DNA from: Dethiosulfatarculus sandiegensis
GTDB taxonomy: Bacteria > Desulfobacterota > Desulfarculia > Desulfarculales > Desulfarculaceae
Direction of reading: 5' to 3'
Assembly (NCBI RefSeq): GCF_000931935.2
Contig: NZ_AZAC01000078.1
Span: 1 to 64,000 of the forward strand
DNA: 64,000 nt
Each line of letters starts with the position of its first letter. The stretch's first letter is position 1. The notes beneath the pieces were generated by a model. That model was not told the origin of the DNA and ran no database searches. It worked only from the letters and a program-made list of their open reading frames with translations. Both the position numbers and the translations under genes were made by a program. Positions 37,026 to 46,672 of the stretch are shown here, one piece after another.

Positions 37026-37571
37026 ATGAAAAGCAAAAACAACATCAACTTCTCCTATCCGGACCAAACGGATACCCGGATCTTTTTAGAATGGTGGGAA
37101 GATCTGGTCAACAGCTCGGCAGACAGGGCCTGGCTGCGCAGGTCGCGCAGCCCCGGCGAGTTGGCCATGTGCCCGGCGTATCACTCCCTTTTGGCCCGTT
37201 ACAGACAGGCCGAGCTTAATGTCAACAAATGGAACGGCCCCAAGCTGGCTGTAATGGCCGGACTGGCCGCCCATGTAAAGGGCCGGGTGGAAGACACGCC
37301 CCTGGCCAAACAGATGGCCCTGCCCCCCAAAAAAGGGGACAACCCCAGGGTGAGCGAGCTCCGCTTCAGGCGCATCTTAAGCAAAACCACTTTGGATGAT
37401 CTTTATCTGCCCATGTACAGGGTTTTGCGCATGTTGGACGGGGTCTGCGACCTTTGGGATCTGGCCAGATCAATTTACTGGTGGGAAAAAAACACCCTCA
37501 ACCAACAAGGGAAGCAGGATACCCGCACCCGTTGGGCCGTGGAATATTACAGCCACCTCAAGACCAAATAA
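37026..37571 (+). CDS. cse2: Cse2 (Cas11e), small subunit of Cascade
   Basis: A 181-residue helical protein, present as a dimer in type I-E Cascade where it stabilises the displaced DNA strand. It is identified by position between cse1 and cas7, by size, and by the RLLRILSKTTLDD-like arginine-rich stretch (LRFRRILSKTTLDDLYLPMY). A good AGGAGG ribosome-binding site lies before the ATG, 24 bp after cse1. Confidence 0.9.
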   Translation: MKSKNNINFSYPDQTDTRIFLEWWEDLVNSSADRAWLRRSRSPGELAMCPAYHSLLARYRQAELNVNKWNGPKLAVMAGLAAHVKGRVEDTPLAKQMALPPKKGDNPRVSELRFRRILSKTTLDDLYLPMYRVLRMLDGVCDLWDLARSIYWWEKNTLNQQGKQDTRTRWAVEYYSHLKTK

Positions 37572-37599
37572 TCATCTCTTATGTAAAAGGATATAAATC

Positions 37600-38670
37600 A
37601 TGAGCCGGTTCATTCAATTGCATATGCTTACCTCTTATCCCCCCGCCAACCTCAACCGCGACGACCTGGGCCGCCCCAAAACTGCGATCATGGGCGGAGC
37701 CCAGCGCCTGAGGATTTCCTCCCAATGCCTGAAACGCACCTGGAGGACCTCTCCGGTGGTGGAGGAGGCCCTTAAAGGCAATTTGGGCCAAAGGACCCGC
37801 CGCATGGGCAGGGTCCTTTTGGGAAATCTTTTGGAAAAAGGGATTGATAAAGAAAAGGCCGTGGCATGCACCTCCGCCTTGGTCGAGTTCTTCGGCACCA
37901 TAGAAAAACCCAAAAAAGGCGACGATAAGCCAAAAGAAGAAAAACTCCTGGATATCAAGGAACTTTTCTTTTTCAGCCCGGAAGAAAAAAAGGCCATGGA
38001 GGAAATGGCTCTCCGCTATTTGGAAGAGGGAAAACTGCCGACTGAAAAGGATTCCAAAGAGATCATGGGTCAGACCCAAACAGCGGTGGACCTGGCTTTG
38101 TTTGGCCGCATGGTGGCCAAACAACCCGCTTACAATGTGGAGGCGGCGGCCCAGGTTGCCCATGCCTTGAGCGTGCACGAAGTGGCTGTGGAAGAAGATT
38201 TTTTCAGCGCAGTGGACGAACTCAACGAGGGTGAGGAAGACATGGGCGCAGGCCACATTGGCGAGACCGAATTTGCAGCCGGATATTTTTATCTCTACGC
38301 CTGCATCAACTACGACCTTTTAGTCAAAAACCTGGGCGGCGACCGGGAACTGGCCGACAAGGGCATCCGGGCCTTTGTGGAGGCCATGGCCACCAGCGCG
38401 CCCAAAGGCAAAATCAACTCCTTTGGCAGTTATGCCTATACCAGTTACTGCCTGGCGGAAAAGGGCTCCCGCCAGCCCCGCTCCCTTTCCGTCTCCTTTT
38501 TGAATCCCGTAAAAAGCAAAAACATGCTCACAGAGGCCATATCCGCCCTGGAAAACACCAGAGACGACATGGACGCAGCCTACGGGCCTTGCGCGGAAGA
38601 TTCCTATGTCATGAATGTTCCGGAAAGAAAAGGCACTCTGCCTGAACTTCTGGACTTTATCGCCGGGTGA
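37600..38670 (+). CDS. cas7e: Cas7e (Cse4), backbone subunit of Cascade
   Basis: A 356-residue RAMP-fold protein, six copies of which coat the crRNA. The N-terminus FIQLHMLTSYPPANLNRDDL, then PKTAIMGGAQRLRISSQCLKR, is the highly conserved Cas7e signature, and GKINSFGSYAYTSY near the end is also typical. The beta-hairpin thumbs of this subunit flip out every sixth base of the guide-target duplex, which matters for the mini-CRISPR target described here. Confidence 0.95.
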   Translation: MSRFIQLHMLTSYPPANLNRDDLGRPKTAIMGGAQRLRISSQCLKRTWRTSPVVEEALKGNLGQRTRRMGRVLLGNLLEKGIDKEKAVACTSALVEFFGTIEKPKKGDDKPKEEKLLDIKELFFFSPEEKKAMEEMALRYLEEGKLPTEKDSKEIMGQTQTAVDLALFGRMVAKQPAYNVEAAAQVAHALSVHEVAVEEDFFSAVDELNEGEEDMGAGHIGETEFAAGYFYLYACINYDLLVKNLGGDRELADKGIRAFVEAMATSAPKGKINSFGSYAYTSYCLAEKGSRQPRSLSVSFLNPVKSKNMLTEAISALENTRDDMDAAYGPCAEDSYVMNVPERKGTLPELLDFIAG

Positions 38671-38673
38671 GCC

Positions 38674-39417
38674 ATGAAAAATTATCTATATTTCAGATTA
38701 TACGGCGCCATGGCCTCATGGGGTGAAACAGCAGTGGGCACAAAACGGCCCACTGCCCTTCATCCCGGCAAGGCCGCGGTTTTAGGGCTTTTGGCCGCCG
38801 CCCTGGGCCTGGACCGGGATCAGGATGAAACCTTCAGCCAAATGAGCCAAGCCTATGGGCTGGCGGTATTGGTTGAATCCGCAGGGTTGCCCCTGCGCGA
38901 CTACCATACCGCCCAGGTTCCTGACAGAACACAACTAAAAAAAATGGGCGGGGCCAACACCCGGGCCGAGGAGCTGAGCGCTCCCAAACTGGGGACTATC
39001 TTGTCCTCCAGGGATTACCGCACAGATGGCCTTTATTACATCCTGCTCTGGCAGGCGGCTCCCAATCCGCCCTATGGCCTGGCCGAGTTGGCTGATGCCC
39101 TGAAAGAACCCAAATACCATCTTTACCTGGGCAGAAAGTCCTGCCCCTTGGGGCTTCCCTTGCAGCCCAAGGTGATACAAGCCACAGGCCTTAAACAGGC
39201 CTGCGGCCTATTGCCTGAGGATCTGCCCAAGCAATTTGAAAAATTAATCAAAGCAGAAGCCGGGGGGCTTTTTTGGGAAGACACGGGCCGGGAAGAGGCC
39301 ATAAGGCCCCGGCTCACCAACCCGGTCAGGGATCTTCCCTTAAGCCGCCGGCGCTGGCAGTTTGCAGTGCGCCAGGAGCATTTCACACCCATCAGTGAGC
39401 TAAAAAGGGGGGACTGA
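38674..39417 (+). CDS. cas5e: Cas5e, crRNA 5'-handle-binding subunit
   Basis: A 247-residue RAMP protein. The start YLYFRLYGAMASWGE and the GLLAAALGLDRDQ segment are the conserved Cas5e N-terminal region; it caps the 5' handle (ATGAACCG here) of the crRNA. It starts 3 nt after the cas7e stop. Confidence 0.93.
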   Translation: MKNYLYFRLYGAMASWGETAVGTKRPTALHPGKAAVLGLLAAALGLDRDQDETFSQMSQAYGLAVLVESAGLPLRDYHTAQVPDRTQLKKMGGANTRAEELSAPKLGTILSSRDYRTDGLYYILLWQAAPNPPYGLAELADALKEPKYHLYLGRKSCPLGLPLQPKVIQATGLKQACGLLPEDLPKQFEKLIKAEAGGLFWEDTGREEAIRPRLTNPVRDLPLSRRRWQFAVRQEHFTPISELKRGD

Positions 39418-39418
39418 A

Positions 39419-40092
39419 ATGTACATAAGTAAGCTCACCTTTAACCCCAAGGCCTTGGAGACCCCGGATTTCTGGCAACTGGCCATGGGGCATGGAGAAC
39501 TGGACCATAAAGTCATTTGGCAGGTCTTCTCTGACAGCCCGGAGCGGAAAAGGGATTTTTTGTTCCGCCGCATGCAGCAAACCGGAAACATCCCCCAATA
39601 CCTGGCCATATCAGACCGCGCCCCTTTGCAAAACCCTTTATGGAATATCCAAACCAAGCCCTATGAACCCCGCCTCAGCAAGGGAACCAAACTGGGGTTT
39701 ACCATGCGTATAAACCCGGTGGTCAAAAGAAGGGATGCAAACGGCAAACAGACCCGGCACGACCTGGTCATGGACCAAAAGCAAAAATTAAAAACAGCCG
39801 GGGTTGCCAGAGACAGCTGGCCCATGCAGGCCGAACTGGTGCAAAAGGCCGGGGTTGGCTGGCTTGAAAACCGGGCCGAGCCAAACGGATTTTCTTTTGC
39901 AAAAGATAAAATAAGGGCAGAGGGGTATCACCAAAAGCGCTTTTTCAAGGGCAGGAGGCCGGTCAGCTTAAGCAGCCTTGACCTGTCCGGCGAGCTTTTG
40001 ATCACAGACGAGGAATTGTTTTTAAAGACCCTTTATCAAGGCCTTGGCCCGGCCAAGGGCTATGGCTTCGGCTTGGTTCTGGTCAGGCCCCT

Positions 40093-40096
<4 letters not shown>
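39419..40096 (+). CDS. cas6e: Cas6e, crRNA-processing endoribonuclease
   Basis: A 225-residue RAMP ribonuclease that cuts each CRISPR repeat at the base of its hairpin, leaving the ATGAACCG handle. The C-terminal glycine-rich loop GLGPAKGYGFGLVLV is the Cas6e signature. The conserved N-terminal ferredoxin fold starts YISKLTFNPKA. It starts right after cas5e and overlaps cas1 by 4 nt (ATGA). Confidence 0.93.
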
Positions 40097-41287
<1,191 letters not shown>

Positions 41288-41364
41288 GGCCTTAAAAAAG
41301 GCAAAATAATCGGTAAAAAAATCGCGTTCAAAAAACGCAATTATTTCAAGTGTTTTTAAGAAGA
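41288..41364 (+). promoter_or_regulatory. CRISPR leader
   Basis: A 77-bp AT-rich stretch between cas2 and the first repeat, with A-runs and a small inverted repeat (GCGTT...AACGC). It should contain the array promoter and the integration-directing site. AAG followed by TGTTTTTAA (41348..41359) next to the first repeat matches the mini-CRISPR seed (positions 1-5 and 7-9). Confidence 0.65.
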
Positions 41365-43041
41365 GTGTTCCCCGCATACGCGGGGATGAACCGGTGAAGC
41401 GCTTTCTACACAGTTAGAACGACAGGTGTTCCCCGCATACGCGGGGATGAACCGGCAAAACTTTGTATGTCTTACATAATCCTCGGGTGTTCCCCGCATA
41501 CGCGGGGATGAACCGAATGGCCGCTCACTCATTTTTCCGACCACCATGTGTTCCCCGCATACGCGGGGATGAACCGTTGTTGACTTTTCTCGTCATACCA
41601 GACAGGCTGTGTTCCCCGCATACGCGGGGATGAACCGGCAATGGGAAAAAACAAGTGTTGACCTGGCAAGTGTTCCCCGCATACGCGGGGATGAACCGGA
41701 ATATTTATCGTCACCAAAACAAACCGGCAGGTGTTCCCCGCATACGCGGGGATGAACCGCAATGTATCTTCGTTTTTTAAAAAACGAAGTTGTGTTCCCC
41801 GCATACGCGGGGATGAACCGGCCGGGGCTTTGGTTTTGGCCAAGGTCCAAAAGTGTTCCCCGCATACGCGGGGATGAACCGTCATTAGACACTGACCACG
41901 CCGTGGAAATAAGGTGTTCCCCGCATACGCGGGGATGAACCGACATATTATTAGGAAAAACTGAAGACTGGTCGGTGTTCCCCGCATACGCGGGGATGAA
42001 CCTGGCCAAGAGGTTGAACGTGCCCCTGGTGTGGCGTGTTCCCCGCATACGCGGGGATGAACCGGTTTAAACCTTAAATACAAGCACGCGCTTAGTGTGT
42101 TCCCCGCATACGCGGGGATGAACCGATAACTAGTCCCGTGTTCGTCCTCGCATTCGAGTGTTCCCCGCATACGCGGGGATGAACCGCACAGAACAGGCAA
42201 AACGCGTTAGTGGTGAAGGTGTTCCCCGCATACGCGGGGATGAACCGCTTTGCGTTAGCGGGAGCAGGGGAGTGTCTAAGTGTTCCCCGCATACGCGGGG
42301 ATGAACCGGCAACACATTAGTTAGATCATCGATTTGATTAGTGTTCCCCGCATACGCGGGGATGAACCGCACTTGAATGTTCCCTTTGTCGAACCTTTCA
42401 AGTGTTCCCCGCATACGCGGGGATGAACCTGCCACTGGAGCGCGCCAAAGGCGGTTAAGTTCCGTGTTCCCCGCATACGCGGGGATGAACCGTAATAAAA
42501 TTTGGCAAAAAAGTTTAGTTTTGAGTGTTCCCCGCATACGCGGGGATGAACCGTATACGCGAGAATTCGAGGTATTAATGCCTATGTGTTCCCCGCATAC
42601 GCGGGGATGAACCGCCTGAAAGACGGGAAAGCGCACGAACAGACATGTGTTCCCCGCATACGCGGGGATGAACCGAGATTGGTAAATCCCTTGATCTTAC
42701 CTGGAAAGTGTTCCCCGCATACGCGGGGATGAACCGATTATGATGATTACACCTACATCCCTTTATTTGTGTTCCCCGCATACGCGGGGATGAACCGATA
42801 TCGTTGAGGCTGCGGCGAATTATGCACGTGTGTTCCCCGCATACGCGGGGATGAACCGGCTGGCAACGCGATCTGAGCGGCGCTGTGCGCGTGTTCCCCG
42901 CATACGCGGGGATGAACCGGCTGGCAACGCGATCTGAGCGGCGCTGTGCGCGTGTTCCCCGCATACGCGGGGATGAACCGGCGGGCGATTGAGCCACCAA
43001 CCACCCGCCAAGGTGTTCCCCGCATACGCGGGGATGAATCA
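41365..43041 (+). CRISPR. Type I-E CRISPR array, 28 repeats and 27 spacers
   Basis: Repeats are 29 nt, GTGTTCCCCGCATACG then CGGGGATGAACCG, with period 61 (32-nt spacers; spacer 18 is 33 nt). The palindromic core CCCCGC/GCGGGG forms the Cas6e hairpin. The array runs in the same direction as the cas genes, with the leader on the left. Repeats 11 and 18 end in CCT instead of CCG. The last repeat (43013..43041) is degenerate at its end (ATGAATCA), marking the old end. Spacers 25 and 26 are identical. Spacer 7 is nearly wholly palindromic. The repeats are otherwise uniform, consistent with an active array. Confidence 0.98.
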
Positions 43042-43217
43042 TAGCCCTATACCGGGGACTTCTTACCCCTTTCCCTTTTCCCCGCCCATGCAAGTCTCAA
43101 AACCCGCACTCCCCCCTCCCTGGCCTGGGCGGCTGGGTAAGGCCTTGAAAGCGGCGGGTGATTGAAAAACATCTTTCCCAAGCCGCCTTTTCGCCCCCGG
43201 CAAAAGCCTTTTTGGGC

Positions 43218-43439
43218 CTATTCCTCGTCGTGGCTGCACATTTCAATGGCGCGGCAGTCCGGGTCGCTCCAGCAGTCGGCTTCGCCTTTTTTGAAAAAGG
43301 CCACATAACCGGCCCTGGGCTCATAGATGTACTGCATGCCGCATTTGGAGCAGTCTGCATAGCGGGGTGCAAAGAGGCCGTCGTGCAGGATGGTTTCGGT
43401 GTGTTGACAATAGGGGCAGGTAATCTGTAACTGGCTCAT
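43218..43439 (-). CDS. Small cysteine-rich zinc-ribbon-like protein
   Basis: A 73-residue protein with CPYC and CSKC pairs 22 residues apart (a probable treble-clef or zinc-ribbon site), then three further cysteines and an acidic tail (CRAIEMCSHDEE). Family not recognised. The GGAGG ribosome-binding site 7 nt before the ATG lies inside a perfect inverted repeat (43440..43484). It lies alone between the CRISPR array and the PAS-sigma54 regulator. Confidence 0.7.
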   Translation of the reverse strand: MSQLQITCPYCQHTETILHDGLFAPRYADCSKCGMQYIYEPRAGYVAFFKKGEADCWSDPDCRAIEMCSHDEE

Positions 43440-43484
43440 GGTTAATCCTCCGGTTGGGGTTACCCCCCTTATTGGGGATTAACC
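43440..43484 (-). promoter_or_regulatory. Inverted repeat sequestering the ribosome-binding site of the small Cys-rich gene
   Basis: On the minus strand GGTTAATCC (43484..43476) and GGATTAACC (43448..43440) are perfect 9-bp arms. The second arm includes the 3' half of the GGAGG Shine-Dalgarno sequence and abuts the ATG. In RNA the hairpin would hide the ribosome-binding site; in DNA it could be a repressor operator. Confidence 0.55.
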
Positions 43485-43706
43485 AAATGATTTGCAGGGG
43501 TTGTGCCAATACAACCCATAATTGGATAGGTCATTCATTACTTGGGCTTAGCCGGATTCACCAACTCCCGTTTTAATAAATAATTATCTTGTACTTAACA
43601 GTTGTTGTTAACTTAGCGGCCGTTAATCTGGTCATAAACATCCTCTATTTTTTGGAGAAATATCCTTGGCCTGCTTTGGACAAACTTTGTGAAAACGGCC
43701 CTGTTG

Positions 43707-45074
43707 TCACCTTTGGTTTTCTTCCATTTTTTTCAGCCATTTCCACAAGGTAACCCGGCTCACACCCAAAAGGCGGGCCGCCTGGGTGCGATTTCCGTTG
43801 CATTTTTCCAGGGCCTGGCGCACTGAATCCTGGTCTGTTTTGGAGGGCCCGCCCGGTCTGCGGGTGCGCACCTTTACAGCGCCCTTTTTTTCGCCTCTAA
43901 CCTCCCTGGGCAGGTGCTTGGGTTTTATCTCCCCGCCTTTACAGACCACAAAGCTGTATTCCAGCACATTTATCAGCTCCCGCACATTGCCCGGCCAGTT
44001 ATAGGCCTCCAATAGTTCCAGCGCATCCCGGTCCACGCCCATGATGTTGCGGCCGGTGCGGCCCCTCAGCCTTTCCACCAGGGCCTCGGTCAAAAGGGGA
44101 ATATCCCCCTTTCGCTCGCGCAAGGGCGGCACCTCGATGGGAATCACCGCCACCCTGAAAAACAGATCCTGCCTGAAAACGCCTTCAGCCACCTTGGCCC
44201 TTAAGTCCCGGTGGGTGGCTGATATAACCCGCACATCCACAGGTATGGGCTTATGGTCCCCCACCCTTTCCACCAGGTTTTCCTGCAACACCCTCAACAA
44301 CTTAACCTGGGTGGAGGCAGGAAGATCCCCCACCTCGTCCAGGAAAAAATCCCCGCCCCGAGCCGCCTGGAAGCGGCCCATCCGGTCCCTGTCCGCACCG
44401 GTGAAGGCTCCCCGCACATGCCCGAAAAGTTCACTCTCCAAAAGGGATTCATTTAAGGCGGCGCAGTTAACCTTTATAAAGGGCTTATTCGCCCGGGGGC
44501 TTAAGCTGTGGATAGCCTCGGCCACCAGCTCCTTGCCTGTGCCGCTCTCGCCCAGGATAAGCACCGGGGCCTGGGACTGGGCAGCAGCCTGGATCAGTTC
44601 AAACAGCTCCAACATGGGGCGGCTGACTCCCAAAATCCCCTGAAAGGAGTTGTTGACCCCCATGCGGCGGCGCAGGTTTTCCAGCTCCCTTTCCTTGGCA
44701 GCCACAGCGCTCAGGTCGGTCAGGGTCTCCACCCCGCCCATGACCTCGCCCGAAGGGTCCCGCAAAAGGGCGGCGTTTTTAATAACCGGTACAAACCCTC
44801 CATCCTTGCGGGTCAAATTGCAGTGGCCGCGTTTGATGCCCCCCTGGCTGAACAGGGCGCAATGGTGCTTCCCGCCGGCGGTGATCACCCCGGCGCAGTG
44901 GTCACAGCCCAGTACAGTGCAGGGCCGCCCCACCAGCTCTTCCTGTTTATAGCCCAACATGCGCTCCAGGGCCGGGTTCAGGCTCACAATGGTGCCGTCC
45001 GGCGCAACCACCAAAAGCCCGTCTTCCATGGTCTCCACTATGGTCTGCCAATACTGGCCGTAATCCTGTTCCAT
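43707..45074 (-). CDS. PAS-domain sigma54-dependent transcriptional activator
   Basis: A 455-residue enhancer-binding protein. The PAS domain (about 8-125) contains an unusual cysteine cluster (Cys52, Cys57, Cys60, Cys72, Cys85, in PCTVLGCDHC and HHCALF), suggesting a metal- or redox-sensing PAS. The AAA+ domain (about 145-375) has Walker A GESGTGKE, an intact GAFTGA and Walker B DFFLDEV. The C-terminal Fis-type helix-turn-helix (GNRTQAARLLGVSRVTLWKWL) completes it. It is divergent from a TusA-like/DUF1638 operon with a sigma54 promoter and has paired sites just upstream of its own start, so it probably activates that operon and may regulate itself. Confidence 0.92.
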   Translation of the reverse strand: MEQDYGQYWQTIVETMEDGLLVVAPDGTIVSLNPALERMLGYKQEELVGRPCTVLGCDHCAGVITAGGKHHCALFSQGGIKRGHCNLTRKDGGFVPVIKNAALLRDPSGEVMGGVETLTDLSAVAAKERELENLRRRMGVNNSFQGILGVSRPMLELFELIQAAAQSQAPVLILGESGTGKELVAEAIHSLSPRANKPFIKVNCAALNESLLESELFGHVRGAFTGADRDRMGRFQAARGGDFFLDEVGDLPASTQVKLLRVLQENLVERVGDHKPIPVDVRVISATHRDLRAKVAEGVFRQDLFFRVAVIPIEVPPLRERKGDIPLLTEALVERLRGRTGRNIMGVDRDALELLEAYNWPGNVRELINVLEYSFVVCKGGEIKPKHLPREVRGEKKGAVKVRTRRPGGPSKTDQDSVRQALEKCNGNRTQAARLLGVSRVTLWKWLKKMEENQR

Positions 45075-45081
45075 GCCGCAC

Positions 45082-45124
45082 CTGGTTAACAGTATAAATT
45101 TACAAAACTAACACTGGTTAACAG
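45082..45124. promoter_or_regulatory. Tandem CTGGTTAACAG sites, candidate activator (UAS) pair
   Basis: Two exact copies of CTGGTTAACAG (45082..45092 and 45114..45124), each around a GTTAAC palindrome, are spaced 32 bp (three helical turns). They lie 92-134 bp upstream of the sigma54 promoter and directly upstream of the divergent PAS-sigma54 activator gene: the expected place for enhancer sites. Confidence 0.65.
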
Positions 45125-45215
45125 CAGTTTATCACAACTCACCCCTTTCTGGTTGCCGTTAAAAAACCCTGTCAATCTAACTAATTATAAAATACCTGCC
45201 CCGCACCTGGGAATC

Positions 45216-45230
45216 TGGCACACAGTTTGC
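45216..45230 (+). promoter_or_regulatory. Sigma54 promoter of the TusA-like/DUF1638 operon
   Basis: TGGCACACAGTTTGC matches the -24/-12 consensus in all core positions (TGGCAC, N5, TTTGC). The predicted start of transcription near 45242 excludes the TTG at 45240 as a start codon for the following gene and supports the ATG at 45273. Confidence 0.85.
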
Positions 45231-45272
45231 CACTAACTATTGCAGCCAGGAAACCTCAAAGCGGAAGAGCCC

Positions 45273-45590
45273 ATGCCCCTGAAAAACGGAGAACAAAAAC
45301 CAATAAGGGATTTTGATGTAACCGAATGGCATGGCCCCTTGATGCTGCTCAAGGTGAAAAATTTTCTGGACCAGCTTGGACCAGGGCAAAAGGCCCGCAT
45401 AATCGCCCCGACAAACAAAAGCGGCCACGAACTGCTGAAATTTATTCAAGCCATTGGCCATCAGCTCCTGGAGATCACAACCGCTCGGGGGAAACAGGTG
45501 TTTCTGGTCCGTCCGGTTCGGGATAACGCCTCGCAGGGCCTGGCCTGGCCCAAGCCCGACGAAAATCCGCCACCCCGTAAAGGCGGCTGA
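45273..45590 (+). CDS. TusA/SirA-fold protein lacking the catalytic cysteine
   Basis: A 105-residue small protein. The stretch DFDVTEWHGPLMLLKVKNFL, then LGPGQKARIIAPTN and FIQAIGHQLLEITTARG, follows the TusA-like fold (LD.RGL.CP.P.l..k.al..l..G..l.v; GH.l...). The CP motif is replaced: HGPLM has no cysteine, so sulfur transfer by the usual mechanism is excluded. First gene of the sigma54-controlled operon. The frame stays open for about 42 codons past the TGA without an obvious domain; that is probably chance. A 258-bp gap follows. Confidence 0.6.
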   Translation: MPLKNGEQKPIRDFDVTEWHGPLMLLKVKNFLDQLGPGQKARIIAPTNKSGHELLKFIQAIGHQLLEITTARGKQVFLVRPVRDNASQGLAWPKPDENPPPRKGG

Positions 45591-45848
45591 AGGCCTGCTG
45601 CGGGGCAGGTCTGCTCCCTGGATGAACACTGGTCTTTAAAAACGGAACATGCCCCGGATCCGGATATGTCTCCCAGGCAGATGCCGGAAAATGATCATAG
45701 GCCGGAAAAGCCAAGATGAACCAAGATTAAAGCAGCGGAGACGACAGATGCACACTGTCATTCAAAAGCCTATTACCGTGCCCCCGAGGAATATACAGTC
45801 TTAAAGAAAACACTTTAATGCGCATTTGGCGCAAACGGGAACAAAAAA

Positions 45849-46490
45849 ATGAATCAGCCTGATTTTTCGGATATTGCGATAGTTGCCTGCGGAACCCTGG
45901 CGCCTGAGCTTAACCGGCTCAAAAAAGAAGGATTCCTTAATGCGGGCCAGATCATCTTCACCACTCCGGGCCTGCACCAGGACTGTGTAGAGTTGGAGCG
46001 GCAACTGCTGAAAGCCATTAAAAGGGCCAGGGAACGCTTTGCCAAGGTGCTGGTGGTTTACGGGGGCAAATTCTGTTACGTGAACACAGCCGAACCCACC
46101 CGCACCATGCAGAAAATCATTGCCGAACAGGGGGAGGGAGTGGCCCGGATCAACGCCACCCATTGCATGGATATGCTGGCTTCCGAGTCTTTCCGCAATG
46201 AAACGGCAGGGGGTGAACCGGTCTGGTGGATGACACCGGGCTGGGTGAGGTTCAAAGACGATGTGTTCAAGGGCTGGGACAAGGCCATGGCCAATGAAAA
46301 CTTTCCCCGCCACACCGGCGGAGCCACGGTCCTGGACGGGCTGGGCTACTTTGACAAGCTCCTGAATGAAGACCCGGAAAAGGTCCTTGAAATGTCGGAC
46401 TGGATGGGGATTCCCATGCAGGCCTGCCCGATAACCCTTGATCGCCTGAAAGATCTTCTGGCCGATCAGGTCAAGGAGTTGAATAAATAG
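45849..46490 (+). CDS. DUF1638-family protein
   Basis: A 213-residue soluble protein starting with IAIVACGTLAPELNRL and carrying TTPGLHQDC, VVYGGKFCY and WMTPGWVRF, the pattern of DUF1638. Members are found in methanogens and anaerobic bacteria near methylamine or corrinoid methyltransferase genes, but their role is unknown. Conserved Cys and His residues (LHQDC; KFC; NATHCMDML) suggest metal or cofactor binding. It lies between the TusA-like and the transporter genes. Confidence 0.8.
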   Translation: MNQPDFSDIAIVACGTLAPELNRLKKEGFLNAGQIIFTTPGLHQDCVELERQLLKAIKRARERFAKVLVVYGGKFCYVNTAEPTRTMQKIIAEQGEGVARINATHCMDMLASESFRNETAGGEPVWWMTPGWVRFKDDVFKGWDKAMANENFPRHTGGATVLDGLGYFDKLLNEDPEKVLEMSDWMGIPMQACPITLDRLKDLLADQVKELNK

Positions 46491-46499
46491 GCCGCAAAA

Positions 46500-46547
46500 G
46501 GCCCGCCCCGAAACGGACCGCGAAAACATACCAGAAAGGGGCGGGCC
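46500..46547 (+). terminator. Hairpin after DUF1638 gene
   Basis: GGCCCGCCCC (46500..46509) and GGGGCGGGCC (46538..46547) form a perfect 10-bp GC stem directly after the DUF1638 stop. The following bases are only moderately U-rich, so it may attenuate rather than fully end transcription before the transporter gene. Confidence 0.55.
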
Positions 46548-46672
46548 GTCTTAGATAAAAATCTTCATAAACGTATAAAACTAAATACTAAAATTAATAC
46601 AGACTGCAGAAAAATTAAAAATTCCGCAGTCTGAAGGTCAAGCACAAGCCAATTGGCCGGAGGTGTAGAAAT

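Noticed and set aside
41356-43093. Long minus-strand frames with repeated SSPRMRGT / FIPAYAGNT peptides
   Set aside because: Translation artefact of the CRISPR repeats; not proteins.
45588-45717. UGA at the end of the TusA-like gene read as selenocysteine, with about 42 further open codons
   Set aside because: No SECIS-like hairpin, no conserved context around the UGA and no domain in the extension. The following frame looks like chance.
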